A model generated the notes under the pieces. The model saw only the letters and a program-made list of their open reading frames with translations, was not told the origin of the DNA and searched no databases. The position numbers and the translations under genes were made by a program. 22,119 nucleotides of DNA from CAYMCQ01 sp964389025 (lineage in GTDB: Bacteria > Verrucomicrobiota > Verrucomicrobiia > Limisphaerales > CAYMCQ01), in NCBI GenBank assembly GCA_964389025.1, contig CAYMCQ010000073.1, positions 1 through 22,119 of the forward strand, in the 5' to 3' direction. This document shows, piece by piece, positions 5,899 through 12,941 of the stretch. Position 1 is the stretch's first letter. Every line of letters begins with the position of its first letter.

Positions 5899-6525
5899 AT
5901 GCGAACAATCAATAAAACCAAGCTCCGAAGTGCCGTTCTTGCCCTATTTTTGGCTGCGACGATCATTCAATTTGGACGCAGCGCCGTTGGAACGTTTTGC
6001 GTTGTGGACGGCGAGAGCATGTCGCCCACGCTAAACCCGGAAGATGTCGTGCAGGCAAAAACCTCCTTCGTAAAGGCGCGCGGCGATGTCGTCGTTATTT
6101 CGGATGACGGCGGCGACCTCGCGATCAAACGCATCGTGGGATTGCCCGGCGAAACGGTGACCATCTACAAGGGCTACGTTTACGTCAATGGCCGGCGGTT
6201 GCTTGAGCAATATCTGGCCAAGGGCAGTTACACATTCAAGCACAACGCCAGAGACGAGCGCGCCGCAGTCTGGAATCTTGGCGCGGACCAATATTTCGTT
6301 CTGGGCGACAACCGCGAGGAAAGCCGCGACAGCCGCCACTACGGTCCGTTGCAACGAAGCGATGTGCACGGCGTCATCAATCTACCGGCGAACGCCCCCG
6401 AACCCGCGCTCCTCGAGATCCTCCTTTCAGAATCCGGAAAAGTGACGCATCGCAAACAATACCGCACAGGTTGGAACCGTATCCGCACGCGCAGCAATCC
6501 CGCCCTCGCGGACAACAACATCTGA
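5899..6525 (+). CDS. lepB: Signal peptidase I
   Basis: A membrane-anchored serine protease that removes signal peptides from exported proteins. From the ATG at 5899 the product is 208 residues: an N-terminal membrane anchor (SAVLALFLAATIIQF, about 11-25), then VVDGESMSPTL with catalytic Ser40, DLAIKRIVGLPGE with catalytic Lys77, and the late motif LGDNREESRDSRHYG. All conserved boxes are present. The frame stays open back to a TTG at 5770 overlapping the XRE stop, but that stretch runs through the XRE terminator, so I prefer the internal ATG (5899, or 5890 giving three more residues). The C-terminal 40 residues are basic and not conserved. No Shine-Dalgarno sequence is visible. Confidence 0.9.
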   Translation: MRTINKTKLRSAVLALFLAATIIQFGRSAVGTFCVVDGESMSPTLNPEDVVQAKTSFVKARGDVVVISDDGGDLAIKRIVGLPGETVTIYKGYVYVNGRRLLEQYLAKGSYTFKHNARDERAAVWNLGADQYFVLGDNREESRDSRHYGPLQRSDVHGVINLPANAPEPALLEILLSESGKVTHRKQYRTGWNRIRTRSNPALADNNI

Positions 6526-6595
6526 TTTCGCGCGCGAAGGAAACTTCTGCCGCCTTCGCAAACCATTGCCGGAAGGATTATTTCCAGACGTGCAC

Positions 6596-6624
6596 TTGAC
6601 CGATTCATCGGGATGGCCGATTAT
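6596..6624 (+). promoter_or_regulatory. Probable promoter of tmRNA
   Basis: TTGACC (6596-6601), a 17-bp spacer and GATTAT (6619-6624) lie 18 bases before the mature tmRNA 5' end. The predicted start near 6631 would leave a leader of about 10 bases, which is consistent with RNase P processing. The match to sigma-70 consensus is good but not perfect. Confidence 0.5.
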
Positions 6625-6641
6625 TTCCACGCCGAAAAAAT

Positions 6642-6992
6642 GGGGGCGCACTGGTTTCGACTTGACGGATACGCCAGAGGCGGCATGCCGAGGACGGTTC
6701 GTTGGCCTCGTTAATCACTCGAACCAAACAAAACAGCTAATCAAGAACTAGCTCTCGCGGCCTAAGGCCCCGACGTTCGCCACTGGACACCTGCTACGGT
6801 GGACGGACGCAACAGCAGGTTAAGTTGAATGTGGAGTCTGCGCACAGGCAACTGAATCTTATCCCATGCGGACTAGGCTGCGCGATTCGCCGTCGGGTCG
6901 TCATCGCGTCGCAGAAAAAATCTTCCCGGCTAAGCATGTAGTCGCGGCTGGTAGCTCGGTCAAGGACGCGGGTTCAATTCCCGCCGCCTCCA
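6642..6992 (+). ncRNA. ssrA: Transfer-messenger RNA (tmRNA)
   Basis: Acts in trans-translation to free stalled ribosomes and tag the nascent protein for proteolysis, together with SmpB. The 5' end GGGGGCGCACTGGTTTCGAC carries the near-universal GGTTTCGAC signature. The 3' end has a T-arm, GCGGGTTCAATTCCCGC, and the acceptor strand CGCCTCC, which pairs with 5' GGGGGCG (one G-U) and is followed by discriminator A. CCA is not encoded. The tag reading frame ends in ...TANQELALAA with TAA at 6763-6765. ALAA is the typical ClpXP-recognised end. The resume codon cannot be fixed by eye; an upstream in-frame TAA limits it to after about 6714. The length of 351 nt is normal, and this is a one-piece tmRNA. 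Confidence 0.96.
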
Positions 6993-7054
6993 GTCTTCGC
7001 TCGGAGCGCGAGCGACGAGCGAAGACCGCCACGCCGAAGCGCAGCGCGTAGGCG
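6993..7054. repeat. Hairpin pair after tmRNA
   Basis: GTCTTCGCTCG (6993-7003) pairs perfectly with CGAGCGAAGAC (7016-7026), starting the base after the tmRNA. A second weaker hairpin, CCGCC-A-CGC...GCG-TA-GGCGG, follows to about 7054. There is no T tract, so it is a processing or stability structure, or a dispersed repeat, more likely than a standard intrinsic terminator. Confidence 0.6.
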
Positions 7055-7115
7055 GGCCGGGGCGTTGACGAGTAACGTGCTCCGAGCTACGACTTGGCAA
7101 GCCAGTAAAATCTCA

Positions 7116-7754
7116 ATGAAACCGCTTTCCGATTGCCGCCTTTACGCTTTTGTTGACACAGCTTATTTGAATGGCCGCGCGCCGGAGCTGATCGCAAAAC
7201 AGCTTTGTGACGGCGGCGCGGATTTGATCCAGCTTCGCGCAAAAAATTCTACGCCGGACGGAATTTGCCGGATGGCGGAAAAAATTCTTCCAATCACACG
7301 CGCCGCGAACGTTGGCCTCGTCATCAACGACCATGTTGACATCGCGCGCGAACTCGGCGCGGAACTTTGCCACCTCGGTCAGGAGGATTTTTTTGATGGG
7401 GGACACAAACACGTCTCTGAATTGGCTATTGGCGCTCGGCGATTGGCTATCGGCTTATCCAGCCATGCACCAGAACAAGCCGCGCGCGCAATCGCCGCTG
7501 GCGCGGATTACATCGCCATCGGCCCCGTTTACGCCACCGGCACCAAGCCAACTGCAAAACCAGTCACGCTTGAATACGTCCGCTGGGCTTCAATGAACGT
7601 GAACATTCCCTGGTTCGCCATCGGCGGAATCAATATGAAAAACCTTGGTGATGTCTTGGCGGCAGGCGCAAAGCGAGTTTGCGTCGTGTCAGCAATTCTG
7701 CACGCACCGGATATTGCAAAAGCCTGCGCGGAATTTCGCCGCCGTCTTTCGTAG
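7116..7754 (+). CDS. thiE: Thiamine-phosphate synthase
   Basis: Joins the thiazole phosphate and HMP pyrimidine diphosphate moieties to give thiamine phosphate. The 212-residue TIM barrel shows DLIQLRAKN (37-44), LVINDHVDIA (68-77), CHLGQED (85-91), GLSSHAPEQAARA, ADYIAIGPVYATGTKP and PWFAIGGI, all typical of ThiE. I use the ATG at 7116, since the upstream TTG at 7065 adds residues derived from the post-tmRNA repeat. Residues about 102-113 (ELAIGARRLAIG) are encoded by five heptamers of ATTGGCT type, lengthening the loop after GQED relative to usual family members. The stop codon TAG lies in the terminus of the 92-bp element. No other thi gene is in the window. Confidence 0.94.
   Translation: MKPLSDCRLYAFVDTAYLNGRAPELIAKQLCDGGADLIQLRAKNSTPDGICRMAEKILPITRAANVGLVINDHVDIARELGAELCHLGQEDFFDGGHKHVSELAIGARRLAIGLSSHAPEQAARAIAAGADYIAIGPVYATGTKPTAKPVTLEYVRWASMNVNIPWFAIGGINMKNLGDVLAAGAKRVCVVSAILHAPDIAKACAEFRRRLS
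7421..7455. repeat. Heptamer array inside thiE
   Basis: Five consecutive 7-base units: ATTGGCT, ATTGGCG, CTCGGCG, ATTGGCT, ATCGGCT. The reverse complement (AGCCAAT/CGCCAAT) is the same heptamer found as four perfect copies in trpC at 12759-12786. The array is translated in frame. Confidence 0.85.
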
Positions 7755-7842
7755 GAGACGACGTAAGGAGACTCTGACTTGTTTCTTCATTCTCCCTTCT
7801 GTCTTCTCCATTCAAAACGAGCCTCCTTACGTCGTCTCCTAC
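7751..7842 (+). repeat. 92-bp MITE-like element, copy 1 (perfect 20-bp terminal inverted repeats)
   Basis: GTAGGAGACGACGTAAGGAG (7751-7770) is exactly complementary to 7823-7842. Between them lies ACTCTGACTTGTTTCTTCAT and a T/C-rich stretch. A second copy in the opposite orientation is at 14948-15041, with about 47 of the first 52 bases identical. The thiE stop codon TAG (7752-7754) is bases 2-4 of the element. No ORF is inside, so it is non-autonomous if mobile. Confidence 0.88.
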
Positions 7843-7925
7843 AAGTCAGTGTGCTTGCTTGCGCGCGCCTAATTTCCTAACTTCCGCACTCGAAACTTGA
7901 AACTGAAAACTCCAAAACTAATTTC

Positions 7926-8825
7926 ATGAGCGTTCTCATCGTCGGCTCGACCGCACTCGACTCCATCAAAACTCCCAAAGCAGAAAACCCACGACTGCTA
8001 GGCGGTTCGGCAAGCCATGCGGCGGTGGCGGCCAGTTTTTTTTCACCGGTGAAATTGATCGGTGTCGTTGGTGAAGACTTTCCGAAAAAATATATTCAGC
8101 TTTATCGCCGGCATAAAATTGACCTGACCGGCTTGCAAATGCTGCCCGGCAAAACCTTCCATTGGTCGGGCGAATACGAAGTGAACATGAACAATCGCCG
8201 CACGCTGCTGACGGAGTTGGGCGTGTTTGAAAGCTTCACGCCGCACCTGCCGGATGAGCACAAGAAATCGCAATTCGTCCTGCTCGCGAACATCGCGCCG
8301 TCGCTGCAACATCACGTCCTCGACCAGATGCAGCGGCCAAAATTCGTCGTCGCGGACACGATGGATCTGTGGCTCAACATCGCGCTGGACGATTTGCTGA
8401 AACTGATTCCGCGCCTTGACGCCTTTGTGCTGAACGACAGCGAAGCGCATCAGCTCACGAAGGAAGACAACGTCTTTGCCGCGCTGAAAAGAATCCACAA
8501 GCTCGGCCCGCGCTACGTCATCATCAAGAAAGGTTCGCACGGCTCGATCCTTTCCGGCCCGCAGGGATTTTTCATCTGCCCGGCGTATCCGCTGCACACA
8601 CTTTGCGACCCGACCGGCGCAGGCGATTCATTCGTCGGCGCGATGATGGGCTGGCTCGCGACGGCGCGCGGCTCGATTGATTCCAACATCCGCCGCGCGA
8701 TGATTCACGGCAGCGTCGTGGCGTCGTTCTGCTGCGAAGGTTTTGGGCTGATGCGAACGACGAAAATCAAACGCGCACAAATTGACCAGCGTGTGAGGGA
8801 ATTGGAAAAGCTGACGAAGTTTTAG
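7926..8825 (+). CDS. PfkB-family carbohydrate/nucleoside kinase
   Basis: A ribokinase-fold kinase of 299 residues that phosphorylates a sugar, nucleoside or polyol; the substrate is not predictable here. It has the N-terminal glycine motif LLGGSASHAAVAASFF (about 24-39), LIGVVGEDFP, a lid region, AFVLNDSEAHQLT, VIIKKGSHGS and the PfkB signature DPTGAGDSFVGAMMGW, with the catalytic Asp in GAGD. The start ATG at 7926 gives a natural MSVLIVGSTALDSI first strand. It stands alone downstream of the 92-bp element, without a Shine-Dalgarno sequence, and converges on the zinc-ribbon gene (6 bp between stops). Confidence 0.92.
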   Translation: MSVLIVGSTALDSIKTPKAENPRLLGGSASHAAVAASFFSPVKLIGVVGEDFPKKYIQLYRRHKIDLTGLQMLPGKTFHWSGEYEVNMNNRRTLLTELGVFESFTPHLPDEHKKSQFVLLANIAPSLQHHVLDQMQRPKFVVADTMDLWLNIALDDLLKLIPRLDAFVLNDSEAHQLTKEDNVFAALKRIHKLGPRYVIIKKGSHGSILSGPQGFFICPAYPLHTLCDPTGAGDSFVGAMMGWLATARGSIDSNIRRAMIHGSVVASFCCEGFGLMRTTKIKRAQIDQRVRELEKLTKF

Positions 8826-8831
8826 CCTGTG

Positions 8832-9767
8832 TTAATAAACTAAATTTGCGCCGAAGTCAGGAATCTTTCCAGCTTTCACATCTTGCTTCCAGTTATCCAA
8901 CTTTCCATAATCCATTTCCCAGAACTTGCGACACAGTTCGAAATATTGCAGCACCACGTCCCGCTCGCCTTTCTGAAGTAAATCTTTTGCCAAGCTCATG
9001 TTGGGTCCGAAACTGTTCATTTGTGGTGAGCCAGGGCTTTTGCCTGCGGCAAGCAAATACTCTTTTGCCTCCTCGATGCGTCCTTCACTCACTGCAATTC
9101 GTCCCAACACCAGATTACCGTCCTGAATGGCGTTGCCATAATTCCAATTTCCTTGAAAACGCGGCGCCAAATTGAGCAATTCGGTGGCGTGCTTGCGGGC
9201 TTCCTCAACCTTACCGACCACAAAACTTTCTTTCGCAGCGTCATTCAAAGCGTAAAATTTCTCCTGCTCGGTAGTTGCATTAGCCAGCTTCTGCACTGCT
9301 TGATCGAGCCTGCCATGCGCGGTTGTCGGATGATTTCCTCCAAGGATAATAAATGGTAACAAAAGAGGACCAATCACCAGCAGCACGAGCAACAAAGCAT
9401 TGAAACAAACTCCCGCCAAGGCCATTCCGAAATCACTTCGCCGTTCAAGGCGTTTGCCTTGTGCCAGTGCGACAATTCCAAGCGTAAGACCAGAAATAAT
9501 CAGAAGCAATGGAAGGAGCGCAATTACGGCAACTGTTGCAAGTCCTGTTCGACCATGCGACCGCAAATACGCAAATAAGAAAATGTAAATGAAGACCACA
9601 ACACACGGAGCGCCAAGGCTGAACATCCCTGCCAGTTTTGCGAAACGATTTGCGCTTGGGCGGGATTGAATCGGCGGCGGCGTTTCCGAATCAAGAGGCG
9701 TTTTGTCCAAAGCGCACATTGTTGCGTCGTCAGGATATTCTTTCCCGCAATAGGAACATTTTTTCAT
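8832..9767 (-). CDS. Zinc-ribbon membrane protein with a DUF4190-like segment and TPR-like tail
   Basis: A 311-residue protein of unknown role. The N terminus has a zinc-ribbon-like pattern, CSYCGKEYPDDATMCALD (C4, C7, C18, D21), then a Pro/Ser linker and three membrane segments at about 48-68, 75-102 and 115-142. The last two (GLTLGIVALAQGKR..., GMALAGVCFNALLLVLLV) resemble the DUF4190 arrangement. The C-terminal 160 residues are helical and repeat-like (KFYALNDAAKESFVVGKVEE; GRIAVSEGRIEEAKEYLLAA), suggesting TPR-type scaffolding. One of the few genes here with a good Shine-Dalgarno sequence (GGAGG, 8 bases before the ATG). It lies 18 bp downstream of cysE on the same strand, so co-transcription is likely. 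Confidence 0.85.
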   Translation of the reverse strand: MKKCSYCGKEYPDDATMCALDKTPLDSETPPPIQSRPSANRFAKLAGMFSLGAPCVVVFIYIFLFAYLRSHGRTGLATVAVIALLPLLLIISGLTLGIVALAQGKRLERRSDFGMALAGVCFNALLLVLLVIGPLLLPFIILGGNHPTTAHGRLDQAVQKLANATTEQEKFYALNDAAKESFVVGKVEEARKHATELLNLAPRFQGNWNYGNAIQDGNLVLGRIAVSEGRIEEAKEYLLAAGKSPGSPQMNSFGPNMSLAKDLLQKGERDVVLQYFELCRKFWEMDYGKLDNWKQDVKAGKIPDFGANLVY

Positions 9768-9785
9768 AAAATGCCTCCGACAGTT

Positions 9786-10703
9786 TCAAATATGAAAATC
9801 CGGCGGCTTCTCGCGATCTTTCTTGCTCATCACTTTGATGTTCGCGCCTTCCTGCACGACAAGGGAATGCGCGGGCACGCTGGTCGTTAGAAAAACGCTC
9901 GCGCCAATCGTGCTGCCTTCGCCCACGACGGTGTCGCCGCCCATGATCGTCGCGCCGGCGTAAATCGTCACGTTGTTCTCGATGGTCGGATGACGTTTTT
10001 GCCCGCGCAATTGCTGGCCGGCGGCAAGCGATTTCGCGACGAGGCCGACGCCTTGATACATCTTCACGTGATTGCCAAGCTCGCACGTCTCGCCGATGAC
10101 CGTGCCTGTGCCGTGATCAATGAAAAAGTGCGAGCCGATTTTTGCGCCGGGATGCAGATCCATTCCGGTGCGTCCGTGCGCCCACTCGGCCATGATGCGC
10201 GGAATGAGCGGAACATGTTTCTTGTAAAGTTCGTGCGCGAGCCGTTGCACCGCGATGGCTTCGACGAACGGATACGCGACGATGACTTCCTCCTTGCTCA
10301 ACGCGGCGGGGTCGCCGGTGAACGCGGCTTCCATGTCGGTCTGGAGCAATTCGCGCAAGTGGGGCAGCGTGCCGAGAAATTCGATGGTCACGGTCTTCGC
10401 CGCCGCGCGAAGATTTTTTTTCGGCACGTCCGGCGGCGGATTGTATTCGAAACTTTTGTTGATCTCGTCTTCAAGCTGGCCGATGACTGCATCGAGGCGC
10501 GATGCAGTTTCGACTTTCAGTTCGGACGAGTGAATGAGCTGGTCTTCGAAGAAACCAGGGAACAGCAGCCGCAACAAATCCAGCGTGATGGAAGTGATCT
10601 TGGTTTTCGACGGCAGATTTTTTCCGTCGAGATGGTTGATGCCGCCGACGCGCGCGTAGGACGCGACGAGTTGCTCGGTCAATTTCGTCACCGGGTCTTG
10701 CAC
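9786..10703 (-). CDS. cysE: Serine O-acetyltransferase (CysE/EpsC type)
   Basis: Transfers acetyl from acetyl-CoA to L-serine, the first step of cysteine synthesis. The protein has 305 residues. A long helical N-terminal region (about 1-175) ends in AVQRLAHELYKKHVPLIPRIMAEW, followed by the left-handed beta-helix hexapeptide domain: GMDLHPGAKIGSHFFIDHGTGTVIGET with active-site residues D182 and H197, then HPTIENNVTIYAGATIMGGDTVVGEGSTIGA. The start is uncertain: GTG at 10703 gives MQDPVTKL, and no in-frame ATG is nearby upstream. Its length exceeds E. coli CysE (273) because of the N-terminal region, as in the EpsC-like group. The C-terminal end is about 20 bp from the zinc-ribbon gene. Confidence 0.94.
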   Translation of the reverse strand: MQDPVTKLTEQLVASYARVGGINHLDGKNLPSKTKITSITLDLLRLLFPGFFEDQLIHSSELKVETASRLDAVIGQLEDEINKSFEYNPPPDVPKKNLRAAAKTVTIEFLGTLPHLRELLQTDMEAAFTGDPAALSKEEVIVAYPFVEAIAVQRLAHELYKKHVPLIPRIMAEWAHGRTGMDLHPGAKIGSHFFIDHGTGTVIGETCELGNHVKMYQGVGLVAKSLAAGQQLRGQKRHPTIENNVTIYAGATIMGGDTVVGEGSTIGASVFLTTSVPAHSLVVQEGANIKVMSKKDREKPPDFHI

Positions 10704-10776
10704 GCGGCGAGTATTCAGCAGCCGCTTGGGAAAGGCAAGGCGCGGAGAGTTAATTTGGAACTCAGGAAAGGAATGT

Positions 10777-10832
10777 ATAAGGAAGCCATGAAACCAAGAA
10801 TTTTGTTTCTCCTGCCTTCATGGATTCCTTAT
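10777..10832. repeat. Imperfect inverted repeat in the prfB leader
   Basis: ATAAGGAAGCCATGAA (10777-10792) mirrors TTCATGGATTCCTTAT (10817-10832), 15 of 16 positions complementary, around a 24-base T-rich centre. It lies about 49 bases before the prfB ATG, between the divergent cysE and prfB genes, and may influence either transcript's leader. Confidence 0.65.
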
Positions 10833-10880
10833 TAAAAATCCCTTCTGGATTCTGGACTCCGGCTCCTGTATTTTCTCGCC

Positions 10881-12030
10881 ATGTTCGACACCATCACGGC
10901 AGAAATTTCCACGGCGTCCGAGAAGCTCGCGCATTTGCGGAGGTTTCTTTGACGTTGCCAGAACGCAAAAGCGCCTCGGCGAGCTTGACGCGCTGATGGC
11001 GGCGGAGAATTTCTGGAACAATCGCGAACAAGCCCAAAAGCTCATCGAGGAAGCCAACTCGCTCCGCAATCGCATCGAGCCGCTGCTCAAGGCGGAAAAG
11101 CATCTGGAAGATTTTCAGGTGATGGTGGAGTTGGGCGAAGCCGAGCCTGCGGAGTCGCAGCCGAAAATCCAGCAGGAACTCGAAGCCGACCTGAAGAAAT
11201 TTTTTAAGGAACTCGATGCGCTTGAGCTGCGCGTGTTTCTCAGCGGCCCGCACGACAAAAAGAATTGCATCCTCACCCTCAACGCCGGCGCGGGCGGAAC
11301 CGAATCGTGCGATTGGGCGAACATGCTGCTGCGGATGTATCAGCGCTGGGCAGAATCGCGCGGCTGGGAAGTCGAAGCGATTGATGCGCTCGCGGGCGAA
11401 GTTGCCGGAATCAAAAGCGCGACGATGCTCATCACCGGCGAAAACGCTTACGGCTTCACGAAAGCCGAGCGCGGTGTGCATCGGCTCGTCCGCATTTCGC
11501 CGTTCGATTCGAACAAGCGTCGCCACACAAGCTTCGCGAGCGTGGACGTGATTGCGGAAATCGAAGAGCAGGACGACGCGGAACTGGTGATTCCGCCGAA
11601 TGAATTGCAGATTGACACGTTTCGTTCCGGCGGCAAGGGCGGCCAAAACGTGAACAAAGTTGAAACAGCGGTTCGCATCACGCATTTGCCGACGGGATTG
11701 GTCGTGGCGTCGCAAACGCAGCGTTCGCAACATCAGAATCGCGCGACGGCGATGAAGCTTTTGCTCTCAAGAATTTTCGCCCTGCGGCAGGATGCGGCAA
11801 AGGCTGACATGGAAAAATTTTACGGCGAGAAAGGCAGCGTGTCGTGGGGCAACCAGATTCGCAGCTACGTTTTCCAGCCGTATCGCATGGTGAAAGACCT
11901 GCGCACCGGCGTCGAGACGAGCGACGTGCAAGGCGTGATGGACGGCGACCTCGACGCGTTCGTGAACGGCTGGCTGCGCGCGGGTTGCCCGCTGAAACGG
12001 ATGCAGGGAGTTAAAGATGAGGAAGAATAA
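10881..12030 (+). CDS. prfB: Peptide chain release factor 2, programmed +1 frameshift
   Basis: RF2 recognises UAA/UGA and triggers peptide release. Frame 0 starts at the ATG at 10881 (MFDTITAEISTASEKLAHLRRFL, 23 codons) and meets TGA at 10950-10952. A +1 slip at CTT-TGA-C continues as DVARTQKRLGELDALMAAENF... from 10951 to the TAA at 12028-12030, giving 382 residues. Codon recognition SPF is at 206-208 and the catalytic GGQ at 253-255 (E. coli 205-207 and 250-252). FRSGGKGGQNVNKVETAVRI is canonical. The internal SD-like GGAGG three bases before CTT matches the E. coli frameshift site. Annotators often miss the first exon-like part and start at 10996. An octamer palindrome and trpC follow. Confidence 0.97.
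10939..10953 (+). promoter_or_regulatory. RF2 autoregulatory frameshift site
   Basis: GGAGG (10939-10943), TTT, then CTT TGA C (10947-10953). This is the textbook arrangement: a Shine-Dalgarno-like element three bases upstream of the slippery CUU and a poor-context UGA-C stop. When RF2 is scarce, ribosomes pause at UGA and shift +1. Confidence 0.96.
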
Positions 12031-12031
12031 A

Positions 12032-12116
<85 letters not shown>

Positions 12117-12118
12117 AA

Positions 12119-12925
12119 ATGGCGAACATACTGGACAAAATTGTCGAGCAGAAGCGAACCGAAGTCGCGCGGCTGCCTGCGCGAATCATCGCTGCCGGTG
12201 ATTTGCGTGATGCGATGCTGGAGCATGGCGAGCGGCGTGATTTCATCGCGGCGTTGCGAAAGCCGCGGCGCGGCGACATTGCGCTGATTGCGGAGGTGAA
12301 GAAGGCGTCGCCATCGGCGGGAGTAATTTGCGAGGACTTTGATGCGGTCCGCATCGCGAAGGAATATGAAGCGGCGGGCGCGAGTTGTTTGTCAGTGCTT
12401 ACGGATGAAAAGTTTTTTCAAGGCTCGCTGGAATATTTGCGGCAGATTCGCGCGGCGGTGAAGCTGCCGCTGCTGCGAAAGGATTTTATCATTGATGAGC
12501 GGCAAATCCTTGAAGCCATCGAATGGGGCGCGGACGCCATCCTGCTCATCGTCGCGATTTTGAGCGACGCGCAGTTAAATAAATTTCATTCGCTGGCGAA
12601 GGAATCCGGACTTGCCGCGCTGGTCGAAATCCACGACGAAAATGAATTGGAACGCGCGTTGAATGTGGGCGCGGAACTCATCGGTGTGAACAATCGCGAC
12701 CTGAAAACTTTCAAAGTGGATTTGGGAACGACCGAGCGGTTGGCACAGAAACTCTTATCGCCAATCGCCAATCGCCAATCGCCAATTCTCGTGGCCGAAA
12801 GTGGCATTCACACGCGCGCGGACGTGGAGCGGTTGGCCAAGTGCGGCGCGAAGGCGATTCTTGTTGGCGAATCGCTATTGAAGGGGAACAAAATCGAGGT
12901 GAAAGTCAGTGAGTTTTTAGGATAG
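12119..12925 (+). CDS. trpC: Indole-3-glycerol phosphate synthase
   Basis: Converts carboxyphenylaminodeoxyribulose phosphate to indole-3-glycerol phosphate in tryptophan synthesis. The 268-residue TIM barrel has IAEVKKASPSAG (E59, K61), SVLTDEKFFQGS, LPLLRKDFIID (K121), GADAILLI, LVEIHDENEL, IGVNNRDLKTF, LVAESGI and ILVGESLL, all canonical. Residues about 214-222 (SPIANRQSP) come from four perfect CGCCAAT heptamers and lengthen the loop before the VAESGI strand. The ATG follows the octamer repeat by five A residues, with no Shine-Dalgarno sequence. It is separate from trpF-trpB, 7 kb downstream. Only 88 bp separate it from prfB on the same strand. Confidence 0.97.
   Translation: MANILDKIVEQKRTEVARLPARIIAAGDLRDAMLEHGERRDFIAALRKPRRGDIALIAEVKKASPSAGVICEDFDAVRIAKEYEAAGASCLSVLTDEKFFQGSLEYLRQIRAAVKLPLLRKDFIIDERQILEAIEWGADAILLIVAILSDAQLNKFHSLAKESGLAALVEIHDENELERALNVGAELIGVNNRDLKTFKVDLGTTERLAQKLLSPIANRQSPILVAESGIHTRADVERLAKCGAKAILVGESLLKGNKIEVKVSEFLG
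12759..12786. repeat. Heptamer array inside trpC
   Basis: Four perfect tandem copies of CGCCAAT, read in the trpC frame as part of SPIANRQSPI. The same heptamer, in the opposite orientation and degenerate, lies within thiE at 7421-7455. Confidence 0.93.
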
Positions 12926-12941
12926 CACAGGTTGCTGGCCC

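Noticed and set aside
6866..7051. 61-codon ORF over the tmRNA 3' half
   Set aside because: It overlaps the tRNA-like domain of tmRNA and the following hairpin.
7751..7842. Intrinsic terminator of thiE
   Set aside because: The arms are 52 bases apart with no T tract after the stem, and a diverged second copy exists elsewhere, so a dispersed element is the better reading.
9990..10835. 281-codon plus-strand ORF opposite cysE
   Set aside because: Antisense of the clear cysE frame; Arg/Asp/Phe-rich shadow composition.
10881..10952. prfB as a pseudogene because of the early TGA
   Set aside because: The TGA lies in a complete programmed frameshift site and the rest of RF2 is intact.
10894..11733. 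279-codon minus-strand ORF opposite prfB
   Set aside because: Shadow of RF2, with no motifs.
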